A stretch of 64,000 nucleotides of DNA from Cristatella mucedo (lineage: Eukaryota; Bryozoa; Phylactolaemata; Cristatellidae), in NCBI GenBank assembly GCA_009760855.2, contig WPIO01000220.1:186001-250000 (forward strand), written 5' to 3'. Shown in pieces: positions 14,004 to 24,778 of this stretch. Position numbers and translations under genes: made by a program. The first letter of the stretch is position 1, and every line of letters begins with the position of its first letter. Below the pieces are notes generated by a model. It worked only from the letters and a program-made list of their open reading frames with translations. It made no database searches and was not told where the DNA came from.

Positions 14004-14782
14004 GTTATGCTGTCAGCAAAGCTGTATTTTGAATCACACACAACAAAACAAAATCTCATCAGCTGGAGGCATAGGGGTTTTGTACATGTCCGAGAGACAC
14101 ATTCATTTACTAGCTTGTGATATATAAGTGCAGCACTTTTTATTACCATGTTGTTTCCGATATAAGCTTTTAACTCTAGTTTGTTAAGAGAAATAAGCTG
14201 TGGACACTTGGATTTCATTTGGTTGACCTGTCAGAACGTGCGTACAACTTTGATATACAGTCATGCATCCAATTCTCGAAGAAAGCGTTATAAGCATCTT
14301 CAACAATTTTTAGAGGAAGTAAAAAACGAACCAAATGCTGTGAATTATGGCTGGTGGAGTGCTTGCTCTCGCAACCTGTAATACGTACCATGTTGTGTAC
14401 GAATTGTTGATGTAAATTGTCATTCACTGACAGTTCGAATAGCTTCGCAGTCACACTCAGACCTGCCCTACAGTTAGCATCTCTGCTCCTCCTACACTGC
14501 TTGGAAGCGGCTGACTTTGGTGCTATGGTGGCACGGACACCGTTTCTTTCTTTACCTTTCTTCGAATTAAGCACAATTCCACATAGTTCTTAAGCACAAA
14601 CCACTGCTTCGCATTATGTTCTTAACTGTCAACCGACAAAAGCAAACTCGTGTACGCGTGTATGTGTGTGTGAGTGCGTGTTGCGTGTGTCTGTGCGAGT
14701 GTGTGCCCGTGCTCACGCGTGTGCGTGCATTGAAGCTTTGAAGTACTAGTTTGCAGCAGGTAGTACACTGAGCTAGCTCCAT

Positions 14783-14878
14783 TTCAAGAGTAAAGTTTTT
14801 TCCAGTGAAGAACAGAACTTGTAAAAAACTGAAATTTTTAGGGAGTCGGTGCTGGATTCAAGAGTAAAGTTTTTTCCA
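14783..14878. repeat. Perfect 22-bp direct repeat, 74 bp apart
   Basis: The unit starting TTCAAGAGTAAAG and ending TTTTTTCCA lies at 14783-14804 and 14857-14878 without mismatch. Origin unknown. Confidence 0.85.
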
Positions 14879-15263
14879 TTCAACTGTCATGCTAAAAGAG
14901 CGAGGCCTAGCAGTAAAAGCCTTCAAGATCTCATCGCGGAAGGAACTCTGAAATCACGTTTTTAACACTCATCAGTAGGCGATGCCTCCGAGCAGTGCCC
15001 AACGGAGCTCCAGGTTGAGCCGCAGGTCAGCAATCAGAGCCAGAAACGTCTGGCAGTACTCTAGCCCGTCGGAACGCCCGATCGGATGACCGACTCGCAA
15101 GTGCGGCTAGTTTGGCCAGGCAATTCAGCAGCGGCACTGCCTGCCTATCCTAGTTAAGTAAAGTAAACTCGGAGGTCGATCGAGGTACATCTATGCCGTC
15201 GCGGCTTCGCTTGACGGGCCTAAGAGAGATTCGCAGGGCTGCCGCCCCCTGCACGCTCGCGCG

Positions 15264-15470
15264 ATAATAATAATAATAATGTACTCGATAAAGCGCCCTC
15301 AGAGAACTTAATCTCTCTTTAGGCGCTTTACATTTGCTGCAAAGGGAAATGCAATTGAATGGGGAGTAATATCGTGCTTGAAAAACAAACAAAATAAATA
15401 GCATGGTTAGGGGTGACATGCACAGGGTCAGCATGCAAATGTGGTTAGTGGCAGCATGCACAGTGTCAGC
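15264..15470 (-). mobile_element. LINE-A 3' terminal fragment
   Basis: Plus-strand (AAT)n at 15264-15280, then the complement of the terminal hairpin and the 3' UTR blocks (GTGCATGCTGCCACTAACCA and the CCCCTAACCATG.. segment). No coding part remains. Confidence 0.88.
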
Positions 15471-15563
15471 AGAATCGCACTCTCTACGCATTGGTCTCGC
15501 TTCCGCTCCCTTCCCGCTACTGGCGCGACTGGCCCTGCAAGCTGTCGCGCCGCTAGCGGCTAG

Positions 15564-15993
15564 ACCGCCGTCGATCGAGCGCCATCGTGCTCTAAATCGC
15601 AGGCCGATCGCGGGCGGCGAAGCCCGGCGAGATCGACTACGGCTGCCCCGTCGAAAGCCGCCTCCGTCGCCGGAGATTCAGTTGCAACACTCGTGGCAGC
15701 GAGCGATCCGCCGAAAGCGGGAGCCGTCGCAGAGACGCTCGGAGCTCATCGCCTGTCTTCCGGTAAGCCGGACAGTTTCGGCCGCGTCCGCGCGAATCGC
15801 TGGTCCACCGGCGGCGGCGGCGAGTCGGCGTCGGGCCTCTCCACTCCGCCCGAGGTCGCGGCGGCCAAGGCCGAGGTCGACGGAGCCGCAGACGCCTACG
15901 AAGAGCAGCTGCGAGATGCTCTCACCGCCGCTCAAGAGAGCGCTCTCCTGCCAATGAAGGAGGACGTGGCCGACTGGCTGAGCAGGCTGCTGG
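15564..15993 (+). CDS. GAS2-like: GAS2-like exon 1 of the chain (CH domain start), 5' boundary uncertain
   Basis: The frame is open from 15564 to the donor CTGG|GTGAGC at 15993/15994, phase 1. The end encodes [20 protein letters not shown] then [13 protein letters not shown], the conserved start of the GAS2 CH domain. No ATG precedes the domain in frame, so the start codon lies in an upstream exon. Acceptor candidates are CAG ending at 15602, 15681 or 15699. The N-terminal part is Arg/Ala/Ser-rich and not conserved. Confidence 0.75.
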
Positions 15994-18900
15994 GTGAGCG
16001 CACCGCCACCGCCGCCACTGCTCCCAGTTCCAGGCGTCGTCGCCCACCACGCGCACCGCGTCTCAGCTTTGAATGGCCACAGTTGCTTCGCCTTCGTCGC
16101 CGGTAAAGCCTACGAGCGCGGCGCGGCTCACGCGCGCGGTCGAGCCTGTTCTCGTCACGTCTTTGGGTCGCCTCACTCGTGAGCCGACAGGCCGTCGCAA
16201 ATTTCTCGAACCTTGACGGCGCGCCGCACAGAAGTGCCGCGGCTTCGACCAGTCGCAAAACAGCAGAGTCAGACGCAGCCGCCGCCGACGGCACCCTCAG
16301 CCCGATACTTTGAACCGCCGTCGGAGCGCGGAGCTTCTAGCTCTGCCTCACTCCGGTGCGTTAGAAGAAATCGCCGCTAAAGGTCTTGTTCGCAGAGCGG
16401 TCGTGTCTGTCGCAGATAATTCTTGAGTTCGCACGTTCGTCAAACCGAAGCGTTTACCGCGGTCGGCTATTTGCGACTTCATCGCAACGGCGCATCGCCG
16501 ACGCTGAGCCGTCTGAGCTGAGCTAAAACTGGTCTCGTCGTGGTCGCCATTGCGCCTGTCCGCAGCGAGCGCGGCGCTTCGCTGTCGGCCGTGGCTTTCA
16601 GCGAGGACAAACCGGCGGCCACCTGGCCGCGAGCAGTTTACCCCCTCTCCTGTCAATGCCGATTCAATGTGTAGGGGCGGAGGCAGCTAGCTGACCTCCC
16701 CTGTATCCGGCTTCCTCCGCGTAACGACGGGCGAGTGCAATTCTTCCAGGCGTAGACATCGGTGCCGTCAACTTGATGGAACTTCTTCAAGACGGCACTC
16801 TATTGTGCAAGCTTGCCCTTTTAATCGACAGTCGCCTGCAGCCAGCTACCCCTACGAGCGTGAGTACCCTGCGGCGGATTGGCTATCGCTGCCGCTTCTA
16901 GTCAGCCGCGCCGTGACGTCCGTCGCTTCCGAACTCAGCTCTGACGCCAGCTACTAAGGCGAGCGTGCTGAAACGGAGCAGCGGTGGGGCAGGGGTATTG
17001 AGGCCCAATGAGCATAAGGAGTGGCAGTGATGGCAGCGGAAAACGATTCGCTACGTTGAGTGCGGCTGCTGGCCGGTATTGCCTGAGCCGACGAGTGAAT
17101 GGAGATTCGTGAATTTCAATGCAGGGCGCTGCGGTCGAGGAGAGCGCACGTCGTATCCACGATTAAGTGACACACATCTCTAGAGTTTTCGTAGCAGAGC
17201 AGTGCAGACTTTTTAAGTGCGTGGTTTATTTACGCCGATAAAGTTCAAAAAATTAAATAACGTCGAGCTTAAGGGGAAAAGAACTTGTGAAACTACCGCG
17301 CGAGCCGTCTCCTTGTATTCGAGTGCCTATGCGACCCTGTGCGCGTTGCGATAAGAGCCGAGTGTCCTTTAATTAAGTCTAGCCGTAAATTAGAGAGTCA
17401 AACTGTGGAAGCACGGGGTTTAAATGCCGAGTTACTTATGGCCTCTGTAGCCGATGAACCGTCCACGCGTTGAAGTCTTCCGCAGATGAAGGCTGAGAAC
17501 TAAAGATTCATGAGATGTAGCTAATTTTTTTCTTATCTTCTGTGTCCATAGTGTCATTCCTTTTTCGCAGGACGGCCATCATTTTCAGCGGTTGACCCCT
17601 TCGCCTACCTTCTACCGGCTGAGACGCTTCCTGTCCACAGCGCTTACAGCTCCTAGGCGGTTATTTAGTTCTCTATAGGTGCTTTGCATTTTTTATCATT
17701 AATTTTACTAATAATTGCACTGTAATTTGAATTTAATTTATCTCAGTTTGTAACTCCGCAAAGTTACGACGACTAAGTCAGTCTTATGCAGGAGAGTTTT
17801 CTATGGCAAACTGATAGCCTAAGCATCTTTCAGTACGCAAACGGTAGCTAAAAGACTTCACGAAACAAGCAGAAAGTGAGAAGCAGTTGAAATAAGAAGA
17901 AAGAAGTTCAGTTAGTTGGCTGTCGAGGCAGTGAGTCTCCTGGAAGCAGCAGCTCAGTACGGCTCGTAATCATTTGCCACAGCCGGCAGCTGAGAATAGA
18001 TGTCGCTGCTTAAGAACTGTGTATGCGAGCGCAATCCAGGACCCGGAGAGCAAAGCCTCCCATTCTGCTCCCAGAAGCTTTCAAAAGTTTTAAATGGTCC
18101 CTAAGTGTAGGAATGGAACAGTTTAACGGCTGTAGGTTTTGGCCCAGGGAAATCTGAGCAGAGCAGGCGCGTATTTAGAGGAAAACATAATGATGCCAAG
18201 TCTATGACAGTAGTCCTAAGCAAGTTTCAGGCTTTTTTCGCATGCCAGCCGTACGCCCAACTACCAAAGACATAGTGTGAAGCTCTGCAAAGTGGTCTAA
18301 GGCTGGTATGCTTGTGGTGGTGAGTGAATTACGAACTTTAGGCCAGACAGAGGAACTTGAAATCAACGATGCTTGAAATGATGCGTGACGTGATGCTTGA
18401 CCGGGAGCCACTTGTGCTCAGACAGAAGAAGTGTGCTGTGGCCGTTACGCCGTAGACTATTTTACCCAGCCGAGCTGCTCATTTTTCCATCAGTTGCATG
18501 CGATTAAAGTTGTCAACCGAAAGTCCCGATTGACTAGATTTCATTAATCTAGAGATGCGAAGTCACCGAGGTGTTAGCTAATTTTGCTTTCGTACTCTTG
18601 TCTAGGCAGGCCCTGATTTTGGCGACGATTATCAGCTAAAGGTAAAGCCGACTTGACCGTGGAGGCAGTGTTCTTAACCGATGACGTGCTCCGAACAGCA
18701 CACACGCGGATTACTAGCAGGCATCGCGGAAGTGGTGCTAGATAAAATAGAAGCCTAGCTCATTCAACGGCTTCGTTCAGATAGCTAGAGAAGAACCCCA
18801 CCGAACACGAACACTGCTTGTGGTGGGTAATAAAGGATCGCTTACTGCAGGACTCACTCCACATGGCCTGGTTTGTATTGAGCGATCGCCTTAAACCTGG

Positions 18901-19274
18901 GGTAAGACCCGGGCAATCTAGCGGAAGAGCTATAGCACGAGTGTGGATGACAGTGGCTCAGCAGTGGCTTGGAAAATCTCTTCACGGCTTTTACAAAAAA
19001 ACGTAAGTAGGCTATAATTACCATTAACTAGTTATCAATAATTATGTTTAAGTGTCTTGGTCATCATGCATGATTTCGGCGATCGCCTACCCTCGTAAAA
19101 CCGATGGCTACTAAATCTCAACGCTGGACTGCAGCGTGCTTCCGCCTAAGCAGAGCGGCAGCACCCGCCAGCGCCAATCGCTTAGCGCCTCGGCTCCTAT
19201 TTGAACTGTTTGAAAGAAAAAACTCAAGAGATAAAATAACGGGGAGCTCTCGATTCGAGCATCTCGTTCGAACC

Positions 19275-19308
<34 letters not shown>

Positions 19309-21396
19309 GCTCGAAACCCACGTTTTCGCATCGTCCGCCTTTCAGATACGCTTCCACAGCAGGGCGCCAGCCGGAAGTTTTCTCGCACGCGACAATGCTG
19401 CATCCTTTCTCAGCTGGGCCCGAGACTTCGGCGTGGAGACGGAGTGGCTGTTCGAGTCGGACGGTCTCGGTAACTAAGCGCTAGGCGTGACGCAGCCAAC
19501 GGCGATGCAGTCGCCCGCCGCCGCTCGCACGTCAAGACTTCACGAGATCGGTGCCGTTAGTTAGTCGCTTTGCGTCGACGTTCGAGAAGCAGCGACGAGG
19601 GGTGCGGCTGCGGCTTTCGATGCGAGTGCCCTAGCAGCGCTAGCGGCGAGCGCTAGCGGCGAGCACGAGCGGCCGCTAGGACGCTGGCTAGCGCCGAGGG
19701 CGATAGCCGGGCAGAGCTCACCCGTGCGAAAGCGCCATAGCGAGCACACGCCGGAACTGCCGCCATTGTCATAATGGCGAGCTCCAGCTCTTCCGCGACC
19801 GACGATTCGCTGCGGTAGCTACAGCGAGCATGCCGTCGTGCTTTGTCTGCGAAATGGTTTTTAACGAGTTGCCGTTTTGAAATATTTGGCCGTATCGCGT
19901 ATGCCATCGGTCGTGAGCACGCGTTGCACGCGTGAATGTGACTCCTTTGCCAGCTAACCTTGGTTACGGTAGCATCGAGTTCAAGCGCCGAAACATCGAG
20001 GCGTGCACTCGATGAATTAAAGCACGGCGAAATTTGCTAAAGCTTTTCTTACGCCAGCCTGCACGAGCCTGACAGTCGGCACGCCCCCAGCACGCACGCC
20101 ACTCAGATGCCAGCCTAGCGATGAGGTGCTCAAGCACTTTCGGCACTGATCGAGTCCTGCTGCAGAGTGCGCCGATATTTCTACTAAGACCATCCTGCCT
20201 CAAATACCGGCTCGGCTCGCTGTCTCACTGAACTCGCTTCGCCGAGTCATAGTAGACGTACAGTACACGTACGCCTATTACACATCACTCTCGGAAGTAC
20301 TGGTCACGGAAGACTATGCAGCTCCGTCTCGACTTCTGCAACTCACTGCTTACTGGTCTACCAGCATGTGCGATCAGGTGATTGCAGCTGGTGCAAAACT
20401 CCGCAGCTAGGCTTGTCTGTCGTGAGTGTCGCAGTTGCCACATTACTCCACTTCTCGCCGACCTGCACTGGCTACTAGTCAAGCAACAGATTGACTTCAA
20501 GGTTTTCTCGCTCACTTTTAGGTCACTTCATTCTTTAGCTCCAGCCTATCTCTCAGATATACTACCCCATCAGGCCAAGCATCGTACCACCCGCTTTTCG
20601 GAATCCAACAGTCTACAAATACCCCGTACAAACCTCAAATCCAATGGAGACCGTGCATTTACTTCGTATGCTCCCAAAGCCTGGATCTCACTCCCGACCT
20701 GCGTCAGAACATCCCCTGACCTGACCACATTAAAAAAAACTTAAAACACACCTATTTAAGACAGCATTTAGTGGGTCCCTATGATTCGTCCTTGATGTGC
20801 TTATGCGTGCTGACACTGTGCATGCTGCCACTAACCACATTTGCATGCTGACCCTGTGCATGTCACCCCTAACCATGTTATTCATTTTGTTTGTTTATCA
20901 CGCATGATTTTACTCACCATTCAATAGCATTTCCCTTTGCTGCAAATGTAAAGCGCCTCGAGAGAGATTAAGTTCTCTGAGGGTGCTTTATCAAGTGCAT
21001 TATTATTATTACTATTATTATTGTCTGGTCATGTGCTGTGAGTGCGACATTTTTCGACGAGACGGAGGGAAGGATTGACTTTCTTGCTTTAATTAGTAGA
21101 GATATAGGTGTAAATGAGGCTGTTGCATCATCCTATTGCTACTCCCTGATTACCCTACTCAATTTAGAACGTAATTACGTACTTTCCTTTAACAGAAGTC
21201 ACTGCCGAATAGCTAACGGGCATGGTCAGTAGGAAGACAGCCCACGTGAATATAAATTTGAGTAAAAAATACAGTCCCTGTGTTGTAAACAAAATTGTAT
21301 TCGAAAAATTATTATCATCGACCAAGTACTGAACTTTGAAAGTAATGGATACGAGAGAGAGAGAGAGAGGGGGAGGGAGAGAGAGAGAGAGAGAGG

Positions 21397-21494
<98 letters not shown>

Positions 21495-22894
21495 TATGTA
21501 AGAACGAGAGAGCGCGAAAGCTCGAATAATATATGCTGTGCAACTCTCACAACCGACAGCAAGAAAAATACCCAGAGAGCCACTCTGCTTTGCACTGGCT
21601 AAGTTCAACCTAAGAACGATTTCTGTCAATCTAAACACTCCTAATTGTTCTTTATTTTTTTCCTAAGCAGATTTCGTTCCTAAGATGAGATTGCCCTTCA
21701 TTAGAGTGTTAGGTAGGTCAGCAGACTTTGAGGCCTGCTCTCAGAAACCAGTTTTTTAGCTTTTCCGAGAGTTTTGTATGTATATGCTAGTTCACCGCTG
21801 ATATTGCCATATAATCTCTCAATATAGGCCTGCATTAAAACGATTGCCAATTTTTCCGGTTGATTTGAAAATGCAGGGTGATGAGACTTGGGGATTCGTC
21901 TAGAAACTGCTGCTCTCCCTTGGACAGAGCCTCCATGGTCTCTAGGCGGTTGCATTTACGCTGCAGTGCTGCGAAAGGACCCGCGGCGCGTGCTCCTGTG
22001 CATCCTGGGCGTAGCACGAATAGCGTCCAGTAAAGGCGTGGCTGCAGCGCCAGCACTCGTCATGATGGAGCAGGAGATACGCGAAGCCGAGAGCAAGGAC
22101 GCCAGCAAACCGTAAGCGCCGGCGAGCCAGTTTAGCGACCGACTGGAAACGGAAGCGGCGAAGCGCCGGCTTCTGTTGCCCTTGGTCGGCAGCCATTGTG
22201 TCCGCGGGCTGCAGTGGCCAGTGTGAAGACACAGCGAGCCGCATGCGTACCGCCGCCGCGCGTGCTCGATGCGATAACAATCCGAGCTCTTCTTCAACGT
22301 TGCTGCCAGGCTACCGCAGAAGACGAAAGCTAGCCGGCCTCCGTCGGGCGCCTTCGCACCTACTACGCCAGCAAAGATGTCGCCTTTGGACAGTCAGGTA
22401 TCGTCCGCTATTGGCGCCAACTGCTTGCGTTCTGTTGTTCCTCGACTGTAAGCGTGACTGATACAATACGGACGCTGCAATCATTCTCGCTCTTCTGTCG
22501 TCTCGCTTTTATTCCTTTCCCGGCTGCCCTTTCGGTGATGCGCCCGGCCGCCCCTTCACTGTGTTAAAAATGCCGTGTGCGGCTTCTTTATCAAGTGCAT
22601 TATTATTATTATCATTAATACACCAGGCCAGAACTAGGACGCAAGCGTAGCACTCGTAACACGGTACTAGCCTCAGCCGACCCTCGAAGAATACCTCCGG
22701 TGACGCCTGAACCTTGTAGCACGGCTAGTGACTACGATTGTTCGTACCTTGACATATCAAGTCCGTATTCAATATGCAGACAAGTATATTTTTACTACAA
22801 CTCAGGGTTACAGGCGTTTAACAGTGGCCATGCCATACATCAACGGCCTTTTATGCTGCCTCGGCAATAAATTATCCTATTATCGAACCTATAT

Positions 22895-22969
<75 letters not shown>

Positions 22970-23001
22970 CTATATATATATATATATATATATAAACATA
23001 G

Positions 23002-23087
<86 letters not shown>

Positions 23088-24778
23088 TATAAAGGAACCC
23101 TTTGCATAGTCGCAGTTTGTAAATACCTGGCTGGTTAGCTGGCTCCACCGGTTCAACAGCTACCACCCTGCACTTTCCACCCAAACTGTTATTCGTTCTC
23201 ACACGACCGTCTCGAGCTTACTTCTGTGCGTTTAATTAAGGTTGCTGTCAAGCGAATATGTCCCGAGTACTGTGTAGCTTTTACTTAGTCCAGTATCTAT
23301 AAGACTCTCGGGCAGCTAAATAGTATTATAAAGAAACGAAAAACCCAGCTATTTCTCAAACCCTATGCTTTATACATGTAAATCTTCCTTTACAAGTTTC
23401 GGCATGCCTGCTGCAATCCTGCGTCGTATTCTTACTGTGGTTTGGCATACGGAATGCTGGCCCAGAACAAAGCCAACGGTTTATTGTACAAGGCACGGAG
23501 CAGCAAGACGCACGACTGCCTTCGCCTCACACTAGAGTCTCTCCTCCTCCGCTCCTCTGGTTGACCCCGATGATTCATCGAGGACCACAACTGTGCAGCG
23601 GCCGACCCTGATGGTGAATCCACCATCTGGCCACCAGCGGTTACCGGCCTGTGTCCATGCCACATCACAGGCTCATTAGAGGAGCCAGCATACAGTCAAA
23701 CTACACTTACTAACCGGTTCATATTTTTCTTTCTAGTTGATGGGAAGTGTCTAGGCAGATTTGGTTTCTTATTTACTGGAACATGTAATGTTCTTTTGAA
23801 TATTTAATCTATATCATATTATGTAATAATATAATATTTATATTATACAATTATATAATATAATATTTAATAATAATATTTAATTCGATTAATATTTAAT
23901 ACATACATAATATTAATTTAATGAGTATTTAAGATTTAATTTAAATATTAAATAATAATTTATATTTAGTGAATGTTTAATTGAATCATGAATGATGCCG
24001 AGACTGCCGATCGCACGAAGCATGGAAGTCGTATGACCAAGAGCAGGGACCGAAATCTCACGTCAATCTTGACTTGATCCTTCGTTATGGCACTCAACTC
24101 AAAGAGGCTCCAGGAAGAAAGCATGCACACAACTCGACTGTCATCGTCTGGCCGACAGCTAGGGCTCGATGTCATGCAGGGTTTTTGTATTTTATTGTAG
24201 GTAGCTAGACTGACTGCTCTCTGCCGGTGTCCCGACTCGTTTCAGTCGCAGAAGGTCGACGATGGCGTCTATTTACTAGGAGGAAAGCAGTGCCTCGTCA
24301 GGGTAGGACAATTTGGTTTCTAGCTGCTGCGTCTGCATCCTCGGGCGCTGGCAGCTGATCAAGCTGCTTTCGCTTGGATGGGGGGTGAGGGGGCGATCCC
24401 TAAAGGCAGCTTACAAGCGCGACTGTGGCGAGCCTCGTTTCAAAATCTCTCTCTCTCTCTCTCGTGCAGCTTCTTCGCGATCGCCACGTCATGGTGCGCG
24501 TCGGTGGAGGATGGGACAGCTTGGAGCACTATCTTCTCTGCCACGATTCATGCCGGATGCTAGCCTTTCGCCGAGAAGGTGCCTTGGCGACACCAGTAAC
24601 AGCAAGCCTCGCTGCTCCACCGTCCAAAGCCGAGGACAGGTAGGGAGAGGTTCGCTAGCAGTTCTGAAGAGAAAAAGGCAGACCGCTGTGAAGCTGCTTG
24701 CTGGATTTAGAGCCGTCTTACTTTTGCAGACTCCTGTACGTCAAAGGGCGCTACAAGTCCTCATCGGGGGCGGGCTGA
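15564..24778 (+). CDS. GAS2-like: GAS2-family cytoskeletal linker (CH + GAS2 domains), 5' end unresolved
   Basis: Assembled exons: (<)15564-15993, 16750-16859, 19346-19469, 21967-22111, 24209-24302, 24470-24639, 24730-24778. Junction phases match at every step (1, 0, 1, 2, 0, 2). Exons 1-4 encode the calponin-homology domain: [18 protein letters not shown], then [15 protein letters not shown], then [20 protein letters not shown], then [20 protein letters not shown]. Exons 5-6 encode the GAS2/GAR domain: [20 protein letters not shown] with a CxC zinc-type motif, then [18 protein letters not shown] and HDSCRML. The last exon gives [15 protein letters not shown] and a stop, like the short tail of vertebrate GAS2 and not the long tails of GAS2L proteins. 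GAS2 proteins link actin and microtubules. The order, phases and length fit GAS2 itself. The 5' boundary is unknown: the first frame is open back to 15564 without any ATG. Confidence 0.9.
16750..16859 (+). CDS. GAS2-like: GAS2-like exon 2 (CH domain)
   Basis: The acceptor TTCTTCCAG ends at 16749 and the donor AGC|GTGAGT is at 16859/16860. The split Gly codon (G + GC) joins exon 1. It encodes [20 protein letters not shown] and a helix ending QPATPTS. Confidence 0.92.
17735..18140 (-). mobile_element. LINE-B fragment, strongly degenerate, in GAS2-like intron
   Basis: Minus-strand relic that still shows the order of the LINE-B 3' part: the GACTTTGTGGAGTTAC-like end, CAAAACTCTCCTGC block, ACGAAGTCTTTTAGCTACCG and GGAAGC..GCTGAAAAG-like segments. 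No frame survives. Confidence 0.65.
19276..19306. repeat. (CT)n microsatellite
   Basis: Pure CT array of about 30 bp lying 40 bp upstream of the GAS2-like exon 3 acceptor. Confidence 0.95.
19346..19469 (+). CDS. GAS2-like: GAS2-like exon 3 (CH domain)
   Basis: Starts phase 0 after TTTCAG (19340-19345) and ends phase 1 before GTAACT. It encodes [20 protein letters not shown] and then [21 protein letters not shown], matching the SGSFFARDN..FLSWCR signature of GAS2. A later AG at 19362 would give a shorter exon; the earlier one keeps the phase and similarity. Confidence 0.9.
20293..21108 (+). repeat. Unclassified dispersed repeat split by a LINE-A insertion
   Basis: The left piece CGGAAGTACTGGTCACGGAA lies at 20293-20315 and the right piece (ACGGAGGGAAGGATTGACTT ... 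CTTTAATTAGTAGAGATA) at about 21057-21108. The same two pieces, uninterrupted, occur on the minus strand at 36650-36780. The intervening 20322-21022 is a LINE-A copy. Confidence 0.65.
20322..21022 (+). pseudogene. LINE-A copy, RT C-terminal part and full 3' end, in GAS2-like intron
   Basis: Encodes [18 protein letters not shown]-like sequence, then [60 protein letters not shown] and [17 protein letters not shown]. This is the thumb-like region that follows the RT core in CR1/L2-type LINEs. The 3' UTR is complete, with the terminal hairpin and (ATT)n tail at 21000-21022. It is in the same orientation as the host gene. Confidence 0.92.
21352..21491. repeat. (GA)n microsatellite
   Basis: GA array with GGGA interruptions inside the GAS2-like intron. 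Its RERERE/SLSLSL frames are artefacts. Confidence 0.95.
21967..22111 (+). CDS. GAS2-like: GAS2-like exon 4 (end of CH domain)
   Basis: The acceptor TTTACGCTGCAG ends at 21966; G (exon 3) + TG completes Val. It encodes [20 protein letters not shown], then a linker helix [15 protein letters not shown]. The donor CC|GTAAGC leaves phase 2. Confidence 0.93.
22580..22620 (+). mobile_element. LINE-A extreme 3' tail fragment
   Basis: GCGGCTTCTTTATCAAGTGC followed by (ATT)n, matching only the last 40 bp of LINE-A. Confidence 0.6.
22857..23083 (-). repeat. Compound TA/GA microsatellite with a shared unique flank
   Basis: (CT)n at 22900-22958 continues into (TA)n at 22959-23083, interrupted at about 22995-23007. 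The flank 22857-22900 (CTCGGCAATAAATTATCCTA onward) is the exact reverse complement of the flank at 55130-55174, so the array and flank belong to one dispersed unit. Confidence 0.9.
23436..23705 (-). mobile_element. Solo LTR, copy 1
   Basis: A 270-bp element starting TGTGGTTTGG and ending CAAACTACA, flanked on both sides by the 5-bp target-site duplication CTTAC (23431-23435 and 23706-23710). It shares its interior, in reverse orientation, with the element at 39403-39717: poly(A) hexamer (TTTATT at 23480-23485), CGCACGACTGCCTTCGCC, and TGGTGAATCCACCATC. No internal retrotransposon region is next to it. It lies in the intron before GAS2-like exon 5. Confidence 0.85.
23795..23960. other. Nearly pure A+T block
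   Basis: About 165 bp almost without G or C, with irregular TTTAAT/ATTTAA and TATAATAT words. It is not a simple tandem array. Possibly a decayed TA microsatellite or transposon tail. Confidence 0.7.
24209..24302 (+). CDS. GAS2-like: GAS2-like exon 5 (zinc half of the GAS2 domain)
   Basis: A 94-bp exon between GTAGCTAG (acceptor) and AGG|GTAGGA (donor), phase 2 in and phase 0 out. The residues are [19 protein letters not shown] then [12 protein letters not shown], aligning with the CxCP..F......G.Y..G......R pattern of GAS2 domains. It is divergent: the usual basic GRYRxGEK is DGVYLLGGK. Found by asking which frame supplies the missing half-domain with matching phases. Confidence 0.82.
24470..24639 (+). 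CDS. GAS2-like: GAS2-like exon 6 (core of the GAS2 domain)
   Basis: Starts [20 protein letters not shown], the hallmark of the domain, then [14 protein letters not shown] and a Ser/Ala/Pro linker to KAEDR. The acceptor polypyrimidine tract is an 18-bp CT microsatellite (24446-24463). The donor AG|GTAGGG leaves phase 2. Confidence 0.94.
24730..24778 (+). CDS. GAS2-like: GAS2-like terminal exon 7
   Basis: After CTTTTGCAG (24721-24729) an A completes the Arg codon, and 15 codons follow: [15 protein letters not shown], then TGA at 24776-24778. The pattern fits the NYLVVSASYKAKKEIK-like end of GAS2. The exon is short, so this is less certain than the others, but phase and position fit. Confidence 0.72.

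Noticed and set aside
15693-16106. GTG at 15693 as start of the GAS2-like protein
   Set aside because: GTG starts are not expected in animal nuclear genes and the frame is open further upstream; the true start must be an ATG in an earlier exon.
22198-22461. Frame thought to hold the missing zinc half of the GAS2 domain
   Set aside because: The only frame with a GAS2-like order has a stop codon and lacks the CxC..G.Y pattern; 24209-24302 fits in sequence and phase.
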